Shown here piece by piece: positions 1-5,546 of a DNA stretch of 5,546 nt (positions are counted from its first letter, which is position 1; each line of letters starts with the position of its first letter). Source of the DNA: an uncultured Collinsella sp. (GTDB lineage Bacteria > Actinomycetota > Coriobacteriia > Coriobacteriales > Coriobacteriaceae). The DNA lies in contig CAKUEZ010000128.1 in assembly GCA_934646965.1 (NCBI GenBank), positions 1 to 5,546 on the forward strand. The letters are read 5' to 3'. The position numbers and the translations under genes are program-made. The notes below the pieces were generated by a model. The model had not been told where the DNA came from and did not search any database. It saw only the letters and a list, made by a program, of their open reading frames with translations.

Positions 1-506
1 CGGACCTTCCGGCAACGCCCGTCTGCCCCCGAGACGGCGTGTTCTACGTTCCCGAGAGCAATGCGTGCGTGGAGCACCTGTCGCGCGTCGACGGTGTGCC
101 CTATAAAGTGGTCGATTTTGACGAGTTCTTGCGCGAGCCGCAACCAAAGGTGATGTTTACCATGGCGCCCGAGGTAATGCCGCGGGTGATTGAGCGAGCG
201 TCGACGTTTGCCGATAACACTGTTAAGGCGGCGGCTCTGCAAACCACGCAGCGGCTCTACGAGTTCATGGATCCGCGCGTGTCCAAGACGCGCGGCCTTG
301 TGCGCGTGGCGGAGCTCAACGACATGGAGCTCCAGAACATCTGCGTGTTTGGCGATGCGGACAACGACACCTGCATGGTGGCTGACGCCGGCGTGGGCGT
401 GGCCATGGCAAACGGCAGCGACGCCACCCGTGCCGCCGCCGATTTTGTAACCGCCAGCAACGACAAAGATGGCATCGCGATCTTTATCGAGGAACATCTG
501 CTGTAG
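1..506 (+). CDS. HAD-superfamily hydrolase, Cof-type phosphatase (3' part only)
   Basis: The reading frame is open from the window edge (first full codon at 3) to TAG at 504-506, so the true start lies upstream. The GTG at 39 is only an internal valine codon. The C-terminal half of a Cof/IIB-type HAD phosphatase is visible. Counting from the codon at 39, the motif III lysine is in VSKTRGL (about residue 83) and motif IV is the acidic Mg-binding GDADND (residues 105-110). These are followed by the family's usual VGVAMANGSDATRAAADFV stretch and an NDKDGIA segment near the C-terminus. Enzymes of this family are cytosolic Mg-dependent phosphatases acting on sugar phosphates, nucleotides or similar small metabolites; the substrate cannot be told from this part. 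The motif I nucleophile (DxD) would be upstream and is not seen. Composition (37 of 60 G+C at 301-360) is typical of a chromosomal core gene. No functional link to the downstream pilus genes is apparent. Confidence 0.88.
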   Translation, partial: DLPATPVCPRDGVFYVPESNACVEHLSRVDGVPYKVVDFDEFLREPQPKVMFTMAPEVMPRVIERASTFADNTVKAAALQTTQRLYEFMDPRVSKTRGLVRVAELNDMELQNICVFGDADNDTCMVADAGVGVAMANGSDATRAAADFVTASNDKDGIAIFIEEHLL

Positions 507-518
507 CGCTGGGGCAAA

Positions 519-552
519 CCACCACGAAGGGGACAGTGCGCCTTTGTGGTGG
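519..552. repeat. REP-like 12-bp hairpin after the phosphatase gene, possible weak terminator
   Basis: Bases 519-530 pair with 541-552 over 12 bp, with a single G-T wobble (526/545) and a 10-base loop. It begins 12 bases after the phosphatase stop codon. The left arm runs into GGGGACAG (529-536). From memory, GGGGACAG/CTGTCCCC cores within palindromes are common in REP/RAYT-type intergenic repeats of several bacteria, so this may be one copy of a dispersed family. No T-run follows on either strand, so it is not a classical intrinsic terminator. It could still protect the 3' end of the message or assist termination. Confidence 0.5.
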
Positions 553-644
553 CCTCAGGCGATTTGGGCGAATTGATACCTAAGATCTGTGGGAAAATTC
601 AAATATTGTTGTCTGAACATCATGCTTCTAACCAACGATGGGTT

Positions 645-677
645 TAAGATATTCACATCAATTTGGTAGGATATTCA
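645..677. repeat. 11-base imperfect direct repeat spaced 22 bases, possible regulator site
   Basis: TAAGATATTCA (645-655) and TAGGATATTCA (667-677) match at 10 of 11 positions and are exactly 22 bases apart, about two helical turns. That spacing would place both copies on the same DNA face, as for a dimeric response regulator bound to tandem half-sites. The repeat lies about 215 bases upstream of the promoter candidate. The binding role is inference. Confidence 0.35.
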
Positions 678-730
678 TCCCGGTTAATGACCTACCGCTC
701 ACGGACGATTTTCGACCGTTCACAGGATGT

Positions 731-744
731 TTGCTCTTGAGCAA
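731..744. promoter_or_regulatory. Palindrome TTGCTC-TT-GAGCAA, possible operator
   Basis: TTGCTC (731-736) and GAGCAA (739-744) are perfect reverse complements separated by two bases. The same hexamer recurs singly at 843-848, 892-897 (inverted) and 976-981, which makes this symmetrical copy the best candidate for a complete operator of a dimeric regulator. No matching known regulator is recognised. Confidence 0.35.
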
Positions 745-891
745 AATGTTGTGCAAATAAATCTAATGCCATTAAAAAGTAATAGGCAACTAAATTACCA
801 GCAGAAACAAAAATTAGATAGCGAATAAACGAAGGCAAATCCGAGCAAATGTCAAGAGAATTGAGAACTTGCTACAAAAATGTCGGTTTTG

Positions 892-921
892 TTGCTCAGA
901 TGTTTAAACAATAGTTACAAT
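892..921 (+). promoter_or_regulatory. Candidate sigma-70-type promoter of the adhesin-pilin operon
   Basis: TACAAT at 916-921 matches the -10 consensus at 5 of 6 positions. TTGCTC at 892-897 serves as a weak -35 (TTG conserved) with an 18-base spacer. A short A/T-rich tract lies further upstream. Transcription would start near 928 and give a leader of about 80 bases. The weak -35 would fit an activated promoter. The GAGCAA-type hexamer coincides with the -35 box, and a 10-bp palindrome sits inside the spacer, so a repressor or activator could act here. Confidence 0.42.
901..910. promoter_or_regulatory. Perfect 10-bp palindrome TGTTTAAACA inside the promoter spacer
   Basis: TGTTTAAACA equals its own reverse complement and lies between the proposed -35 (892-897) and -10 (916-921) boxes, a classic place for a repressor operator. 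The site is short and AT-rich, so chance cannot be excluded. Confidence 0.3.
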
Positions 922-936
922 AGTATTACTACGCGA

Positions 937-955
937 GCGCAATTACAGATTGCGC
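937..955 (+). promoter_or_regulatory. Leader hairpin in the 5' UTR of the adhesin gene
   Basis: GCGCAAT (937-943) and ATTGCGC (949-955) form a perfect 7-bp stem with a 5-base loop, just downstream of the predicted transcription start. No U-run follows, so it is not a terminator. It may stabilise the 5' end of the message or be a palindromic protein-binding site. Confidence 0.4.
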
Positions 956-995
956 AGATACGTTTGATAGGGAAAGAGCAAGATCGCGGTCTCTT

Positions 996-1004
996 GGGGA
1001 GGAG
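996..1004 (+). promoter_or_regulatory. Strong Shine-Dalgarno sequence for the adhesin gene
   Basis: GGGGAGGAG contains AGGAG (1000-1004) six bases before ATG 1011. This fixes the start and predicts efficient translation. The ATG is followed directly by a Lys-rich signal-peptide n-region, which supports the same start. Confidence 0.8.
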
Positions 1005-1010
1005 ACATCG

Positions 1011-4000
1011 ATGAAAGCGAATTCAGACAAATCTAAGCAGAGTAAAAAAGCGACGCGCCGTGTACTGGCAGGCGTTTTGTGCGGAGCCTCCGTGTTGAGC
1101 CTGGTACTGTCGCTCGTCATGCCTCCGATCTCGCAGGCAATTGCCAACGATGGTCAGACGGTTCCTACCGAAGGAACTGTGACGAGGGGTGGTTCCTCAA
1201 CTGAGTCTACTGATGTAGAAGACACCAGCAACGGGGATACCAAAAACCAGATTAGCGACGACGGTGAGGATGACGCGAGCGAGGATACCGTCGCCGCAGA
1301 CTCGACTGCTGATGGTGCGGAAGCCAAGGGTGCGGATGACGGTGCTAACGGCGAGGGCGCAATCTCACTTGCTGCAGAGAATGAACCGACTCATGAAATT
1401 AGCAGCGGGACGGATCTGAACTCAAAGCTCCTTAACACGAATCTACGCGATGGAAACGGTGCTGCTACTTTTAAGCTAACTGCCGATATTGAGTACGACG
1501 ATGAGATTCGGCTTGAAGGGGCAAACACCAAGATCACCTTGGACTTAAATGGCTTCAAGATTAAGCACACGAGTTCAAATCAGCCTTTGTTCAGTATCAC
1601 CGGTGGCGCGACACTGACCGTCAAGGACGGCAAGCAAGTCGCTCCGACAGTGACCCCGGTTAATCAAGAAAAAATGAACGGCAATCTCGCTTCAATGGAA
1701 TGCGGCAATTCCTACATTCCGAACAAACTTACCTACTACGTAACCGAATCGGTCGCAAAAGGAACCGGTACAACCGAGACCCTTAAAGAGTATAAGGTTG
1801 ATATCAAGGGTGCTATCGTGGCATGCGGTGACAATGCCGACCTGAAGCTCGTTAATCTCTACAAAACTGGTACGTTTAACCTCGAGAGTGGCACGATCAC
1901 GCAACAACAGAATAGCGGAGATCAAAAAAACAGTGTTAACAGTTTGGTTTATGCCGAGGAAGGTTCTATCGTCAATATGAGAGGCGGCTACGTTTGCGGT
2001 GCAACCTCTATGTACCATGGCGCAGGCATCGAACTTGGCACCATGAACAACAGCGGCGCGACTCTTAACCTCACCGGTGGCGTGATCGCGGGCAACTACG
2101 CTCCCATTGGCGGCGGTGTGAACGCTTACGGCTCTAAAATTAACATGACTGGCGGCACAATTTCCGGTAACGGTACGTTCGATGATCGGTCGGGTTATGG
2201 CGCGGGAATTTGTGCTGAGAACTCTAATGTGACCATTGCGGATGGTTACATCACCAATAACAAATATCAGTTCTACCAGGAAACTGATTCGACGGGGCGG
2301 AAGCATCTCGGTAACGGTTGCCACGGTGGTGGCGGCATTGCTGCTTTCAATGGCGGCAGTCTCACAATTGCAGGCGGTTACATCACGGGCAACTACTCTG
2401 CCGAGGCTGGCGGCGGCGTTTATGCTGGCGCTTGGAATAGTGCTCTTTCCAGGTTTACGCTTTCTGGTGGAATCATCGCCAGCAATGTGGCGCAAAACTC
2501 AGAGGGTGGCGGCATCCGTATCGCTGCGCCTACCGTTGGTGTGTTTGAAGTGCCGGAAGGTTCACACGCTTATATCACTAACAATACGACCAATACCACC
2601 TACGACTGGGGCGGCGGTGGCGTATTCGTCCAGGGCTACGGCGACAACGTTCAGGCGGCAAGACTCGAGATACATAACGCTCTGATTACCAAGAATGATG
2701 CCCAGGGCTTTGGCGGCGGCTTTGCCGCCTGCCCGACCGGCGAGACGGCGATTACCGACACCGATGGTATTGCGATTTATGGCAACACTGACAACAACGG
2801 CGAGCATCGATCGGGTGGCGGCCACGACAAGAATGACGACGCGGATAAAAGAAATGACGATGACGGCAAAGGCGAAATAACTGAAGGGTTTAAAAATGCC
2901 GGTCACCGGGATCTTTTTCTTATTCGCGATCAGAAGACTAGCAATAATTATATCGCAGCCGTAACGGGTCAGATGCTTGGTGACGGCGCTGCCAACTGGA
3001 AGGGCACGATCGACGGTCAGCCTACGACCATCGGCAAGTACGATGGCGCCCAGGCTAAGTACATGATTGGCCTCGATGCAAATCCTTCCGAATATGATCA
3101 AGGGCAGGCTGTTAGTAATGCCAGGCTCTTCATCACGGGCAACACATCCAACGTCCACGGTGGCGGCATCATGACCAACGGAAACGTTGTCGCCGGCTCC
3201 ACTCAAGAAGTCCAGGTTCACCACGAGATAAAGCTCAGCGGCACCAAGGCGCTAACGGGCCTCTCGCTTACTAAGGGAGAATTCAGCTTCCGGCTCTTGA
3301 AGCCGAACGAGAGTGGTAAGGGCCCTTACTTTGATAAAGATGACAAATTACACTTCAATGACTGTCCAGAAGTTTGCAATCCGGTTACGAACGACGCTAG
3401 CGGTGACTTTGTCTTTGATTTGGGTGGGGTTTACTCCACTGGAATGAACGTCTACTACCTCGTTGAGGACCCCGACTACAACCACGTCGATGGCGTGGAC
3501 TACGACAAGACCATCTACAGGATTGAGCTTACAACTGGGATCGAAACGCGGTCGGTGCTGGGTATTACTTACATCGACTATTCAGTTACGAATGTAACGG
3601 TCACTAAACTCGAGAATCAACAGTGGAAGACGATTACTCCGTCCTACGGTAGCGATGGCTCCATTAAGATCACCGATGGCAACACCGGCAAGACCTTTAC
3701 TAATACATTTGCACCCACGGGCTCTTGGACACCTCAGGTGACCAAGAAGGTCGACGGCGGCGAGATGAAGGCGTTCACATTCGAACTCGCGAACGAGGAC
3801 GACCCGAACTTCAATAAACCAGAAAAGGCAACAATTGATCTCGCGAATCTCACTGACGAAAACGGTAATGTGAGAACGGCCGATTTCAAGCCGAAGACAT
3901 ATAAGCTCACGGACCTTAAAAATGGTTCCAAGACCTTCACGTACTATGTGCGCGAGAAGAACGATCACTCGACCTATCCGCATTACAAGTTTGATCAGTC

Positions 4001-4307
4001 GGTCTATAAGCTTAACGTCACGATGGCGGTTCAGAAAGATGGCAGAATCGTTGCCTCGAAGGTGACCTACACAAAGATTAAGGATCGCAACGGTAATGAA
4101 GTGACCAGCGACACGGACCACGACCTCACCGACACCTCAACCCCCGCCCCCACCTTCACCAACACCTACTCCACCTCTTTGCCCCTTTCTGGTATGTCGG
4201 GCGTCACTCTGACGTACCTTGCCGGCGCGGCGGTGCTTTGCGCTGCTGCGGCCTGGATGCACATTCGTCGCAAGGCGAATGCGAAGGGGGGTGAGCGTCG
4301 TGAATAA
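1011..4307 (+). CDS. LPXTG-type cell-wall-anchored pilus adhesin with beta-helix and two isopeptide FctA-like domains
   Basis: This is a 1098-residue secreted surface protein, probably the tip or ancillary adhesin of a sortase-built pilus. Residues 1-45 are a signal peptide (basic n-region with KK and RR, hydrophobic core, likely cleavage after AIA45). Residues 46 to about 125 form an Asp/Glu/Gly/Thr linker. From about 128 to 730 there is a parallel beta-helix: LDLNG at 177-181, then rungs of the GGxIxGN type at 356, 381, 411, 455, 486, 519, 556 and 705, most followed by GGG[VIF]. An acidic-basic insert (605-622) interrupts it. Two Spy0128/FctA-like domains follow. The first has K746 (GTKALTG), E819 (YLVEDP) and N898 (FTNTF); the second has K912 (VTKKV), E982 (YVREK) and N1051 (FTNTY). 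Each set matches the intramolecular Lys-Asn isopeptide triad. The end carries LPLSG (1057-1061), a hydrophobic segment (about 1065-1083) and a basic RRK tail. No clear pilin-motif lysine (YPK type) was found, which argues against a shaft role. Eight cysteines lie in the ectodomain. The ligand is unknown. The gene overlaps the pilin gene by 8 bases. Confidence 0.88.
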   Translation: MKANSDKSKQSKKATRRVLAGVLCGASVLSLVLSLVMPPISQAIANDGQTVPTEGTVTRGGSSTESTDVEDTSNGDTKNQISDDGEDDASEDTVAADSTADGAEAKGADDGANGEGAISLAAENEPTHEISSGTDLNSKLLNTNLRDGNGAATFKLTADIEYDDEIRLEGANTKITLDLNGFKIKHTSSNQPLFSITGGATLTVKDGKQVAPTVTPVNQEKMNGNLASMECGNSYIPNKLTYYVTESVAKGTGTTETLKEYKVDIKGAIVACGDNADLKLVNLYKTGTFNLESGTITQQQNSGDQKNSVNSLVYAEEGSIVNMRGGYVCGATSMYHGAGIELGTMNNSGATLNLTGGVIAGNYAPIGGGVNAYGSKINMTGGTISGNGTFDDRSGYGAGICAENSNVTIADGYITNNKYQFYQETDSTGRKHLGNGCHGGGGIAAFNGGSLTIAGGYITGNYSAEAGGGVYAGAWNSALSRFTLSGGIIASNVAQNSEGGGIRIAAPTVGVFEVPEGSHAYITNNTTNTTYDWGGGGVFVQGYGDNVQAARLEIHNALITKNDAQGFGGGFAACPTGETAITDTDGIAIYGNTDNNGEHRSGGGHDKNDDADKRNDDDGKGEITEGFKNAGHRDLFLIRDQKTSNNYIAAVTGQMLGDGAANWKGTIDGQPTTIGKYDGAQAKYMIGLDANPSEYDQGQAVSNARLFITGNTSNVHGGGIMTNGNVVAGSTQEVQVHHEIKLSGTKALTGLSLTKGEFSFRLLKPNESGKGPYFDKDDKLHFNDCPEVCNPVTNDASGDFVFDLGGVYSTGMNVYYLVEDPDYNHVDGVDYDKTIYRIELTTGIETRSVLGITYIDYSVTNVTVTKLENQQWKTITPSYGSDGSIKITDGNTGKTFTNTFAPTGSWTPQVTKKVDGGEMKAFTFELANEDDPNFNKPEKATIDLANLTDENGNVRTADFKPKTYKLTDLKNGSKTFTYYVREKNDHSTYPHYKFDQSVYKLNVTMAVQKDGRIVASKVTYTKIKDRNGNEVTSDTDHDLTDTSTPAPTFTNTYSTSLPLSGMSGVTLTYLAGAAVLCAAAAWMHIRRKANAKGGERRE
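4284..4291 (+). promoter_or_regulatory. Ribosome binding site for the pilin gene, inside the adhesin 3' end
   Basis: AAGGGGGG at 4284-4291 lies 8 bases before GTG 4300 and decides between two in-frame GTG codons. A start at GTG 4291 would leave no spacer. The six-G tract also encodes part of the adhesin tail, so the two genes are physically and probably translationally coupled. Confidence 0.6.
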
Positions 4308-5546
4308 GAATGTTAGCTCCTTCCCGATCTTGTTTGCGCTGCTCGCCCTCTTGATCGGCGCCTGCGCGGTTGTGTTCCCCGCTTCCGCGCAGGCCGCGCC
4401 GCCCACGGCCGGTTCTATCACGGTGAGCGGCACCGTGGCGAGCAGCTACGATGCCTACCAGATCTTTAGCGCCAACGTCGTCGACGGCGACGGCGACGTT
4501 AAGATCGCCACCGACATCGCTTGGGCAAGCGACGCCGCGCGCGATGCCGTCCTGCCTGTGCTGCACGGCGCCGGCATGCCCAAGTCCCAGACCACCGCGC
4601 AGGAAGCTGCCGAGTGGCTCAACGCCGATTCCCACCTTACGAGCGCGCTGAGCGCACAGCTCGCTCGTTCCCTCCAGAGCTCTGGCGCCGTGTCCGTGGC
4701 CCTTAACGCGGGCACGGCGGCCGAGCTGCCCTGCGGCTACTGGCTCATCGTCGCCGGCGACCGCGCCATCGCCCAGAACGAGGCCGGCACCGCGCCGATC
4801 ATGGCCCTGGTCGGCGGCAGCGCCGTCACCGTCAAGCCCAAGGCCGCGACGCCCAAGGTGGCCAAGCACGTGCTGGAGGACGGCGCAGCCTGGCAGAAGG
4901 CCGCCGACGCCACGGTCGCCGACGACCTGTACTGGCGCCTCTCCGCCACGGTCCCGGCGGGCCTCACCGCCTACGACACCTACACGGTGCAGTTCGTCGA
5001 CACCATGAGCGCGGGACTCGACCCCTCCAAGGTGGCCGCGAGCATGCGCGTGTACGTGGCGGCGGGCGCGGACGGCAACTTTAATGCCGTCTCGACCGGC
5101 AAGGACGGACGCGCCGGCACCGAGCCCGCGCAGGGCTGGATCGACATCACGGCCCAGTGCAAGGTCTCGGTCGAGGGTAGCACCTTCACCGTGCACACTG
5201 GCGACCTGATCGCCGCGCTCGGCAGGGCCGACGCCTTTATCGCGGGCGCCCGCGTGGTCGCCGTGTACGACGCGCCGCTCGCCAGCGGCTGCAACCACGG
5301 TATCGCGAAGGGCAACCCCAACGAGGTCTACCTGCGCTACCCGCGCTCTCCCTTTGCCGACCAGTCCGGCGGCGACGGCTTCACCCGCACGCCGAGCGAT
5401 GACGCGACGGCCTACACCTGGGATCTCGCGTTCACCAAGCGCGGCAGCGACGGCGACAAGCCGCTTGCCGGGGCGGTCCTGAGCATCACCGACGACCGCG
5501 GTCGCACGCTCGCGGCCGATGACACGTGGGATGCGGAGGGCAAGGC
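4300..5546 (+). CDS. SpaA-type fimbrial backbone (shaft) pilin, 5' part
   Basis: The frame starts at GTG 4300, overlaps the adhesin stop codon and stays open to the window edge (415 complete codons seen). Residues 1-32 are a Sec signal peptide ending AQA before APPTAG. The N-terminal domain has the pilin signature SYDAYQIFSA near residue 50. VKPK at 178-181 resembles the pilin motif, with K181 the candidate lysine through which the sortase joins subunits. A fimbrial isopeptide-forming D2-type domain follows: K189 (VAKHV), D234 (FVDTMSAGLD) and N341 (NEVYLRY) are the likely Lys/Asp/Asn triad. Near 372 a prealbumin-like SpaA/Cna_B domain begins (K380, then PLAGAVLSI). C287 and C331 may pair in the D2 domain. 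The sorting signal should lie downstream. Composition is very GC-rich (45 and 46 of 60 at 4861 and 5221), unlike the adhesin. Expected role: polymerised by a class C sortase into the pilus shaft carrying the upstream adhesin. Confidence 0.85.
   Translation, partial: MNKNVSSFPILFALLALLIGACAVVFPASAQAAPPTAGSITVSGTVASSYDAYQIFSANVVDGDGDVKIATDIAWASDAARDAVLPVLHGAGMPKSQTTAQEAAEWLNADSHLTSALSAQLARSLQSSGAVSVALNAGTAAELPCGYWLIVAGDRAIAQNEAGTAPIMALVGGSAVTVKPKAATPKVAKHVLEDGAAWQKAADATVADDLYWRLSATVPAGLTAYDTYTVQFVDTMSAGLDPSKVAASMRVYVAAGADGNFNAVSTGKDGRAGTEPAQGWIDITAQCKVSVEGSTFTVHTGDLIAALGRADAFIAGARVVAVYDAPLASGCNHGIAKGNPNEVYLRYPRSPFADQSGGDGFTRTPSDDATAYTWDLAFTKRGSDGDKPLAGAVLSITDDRGRTLAADDTWDAEGK

Larger units (their letters stand above)
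553..1010. other. AT-rich intergenic regulatory region upstream of the pilus operon
   Basis: No convincing gene is present. A 15-codon ATG frame at 622-669 lacks a ribosome binding site and was not called. Composition is far below the flanking genes (19 of 60 G+C at 781-840, 24 of 60 at 841-900). The region contains an imperfect direct repeat, five copies of GAGCAA/TTGCTC, palindromes, the best promoter candidate and a leader hairpin. A 5' region this long and AT-rich suggests regulated, perhaps nucleoid-protein-sensitive, transcription of the surface-protein genes; that is inference. Confidence 0.6.

Noticed and set aside
39..41. GTG as the start of the phosphatase
   Set aside because: The frame is open upstream to the window edge, and the family needs an N-terminal DxD motif that is missing here, so this is an internal codon of a truncated gene.
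622..669. 15-codon ATG frame in the intergenic region
   Set aside because: It has no ribosome binding site, no recognisable sequence and is expected by chance.
665..696. GGTAGG/CCTACC inverted repeat
   Set aside because: A 6-bp stem with a 20-base loop is too weak to call, and it overlaps the clearer direct repeat.
2070..2720. GGCGGC-rich DNA recurrences within the adhesin gene
   Set aside because: They follow from repeated Gly-Gly-Gly codons in beta-helix rungs. The rungs differ in length and sequence, so there is no DNA-level tandem repeat or CRISPR-like array.
1692..3224. Minus-strand open frames at 1692-2495 and 2562-3224
   Set aside because: Both are mirrored from the Gly/Thr/Asn repeat codons of the beta-helix gene. 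They have no recognisable motifs, and the plus-strand protein is clearly real.
4291..4293. Alternative GTG start for the pilin, three codons upstream
   Set aside because: It abuts the G-rich ribosome binding site with no spacer; GTG 4300 has a suitable 8-base spacing.
4354..4368. Lipobox-like LIGAC in the pilin signal peptide
   Set aside because: The hydrophobic core continues past the cysteine to a good signal peptidase I site (AQA), and pilin subunits are normally not lipoproteins.
4204..5298. Long open frame on the minus strand (364 codons)
   Set aside because: It lies antisense to the pilin and the adhesin 3' end, where high GC keeps opposite frames open. Its translation is low-complexity, rich in Arg, Gly, Ala and His, with no recognisable domain.

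Overview
The window looks like part of a genome from a high-GC Gram-positive bacterium, most likely a gut Coriobacteriia of the Collinsella type. This is inference from family resemblance, GTG starts, SpaA/FctA-type pilin domains and LPxSG-type wall sorting; no database search was possible. Everything recognised is on the + strand.

Layout: (1) 1-506 is the 3' end of a Cof-type HAD phosphatase gene with ordinary housekeeping composition (about 60% GC). (2) 507-1010 is a 504-base intergenic stretch. It starts with a strong REP-like hairpin, becomes markedly AT-rich, and carries several repeated or palindromic elements, a plausible sigma-70-type promoter and a 5'-UTR hairpin. (3) 1011-4307 encodes a 1098-residue cell-wall-anchored surface protein. 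In order it has a signal peptide, an acidic linker, a Gly-rich parallel beta-helix, two Spy0128/FctA-like domains that each keep a Lys/Glu/Asn isopeptide triad, an LPLSG sorting signal, a membrane segment and a basic tail. (4) 4300-5546 is the 5' part of a very GC-rich gene for a SpaA-type fimbrial backbone pilin. It overlaps the adhesin gene by 8 bases and runs off the window.

How the genes probably work together: the surface protein and the pilin form a sortase-assembled pilus operon. The large beta-helix protein, which has no clear pilin-motif lysine, would be the tip or ancillary adhesin. The smaller protein, with a VKPK pilin-like motif, would be the polymerising shaft. A class C sortase and possibly a further pilin would be expected just downstream, outside the window. 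The phosphatase gene is probably an unrelated neighbour.

The most notable signals are the unusual adhesin architecture and a sharp composition change inside the adhesin gene near 4080-4100. The change suggests that the adhesin ectodomain and its regulatory region form an exchangeable cassette joined to a conserved pilin backbone. The upstream region also holds an over-represented GAGCAA/TTGCTC hexamer that may mark a dedicated regulator.
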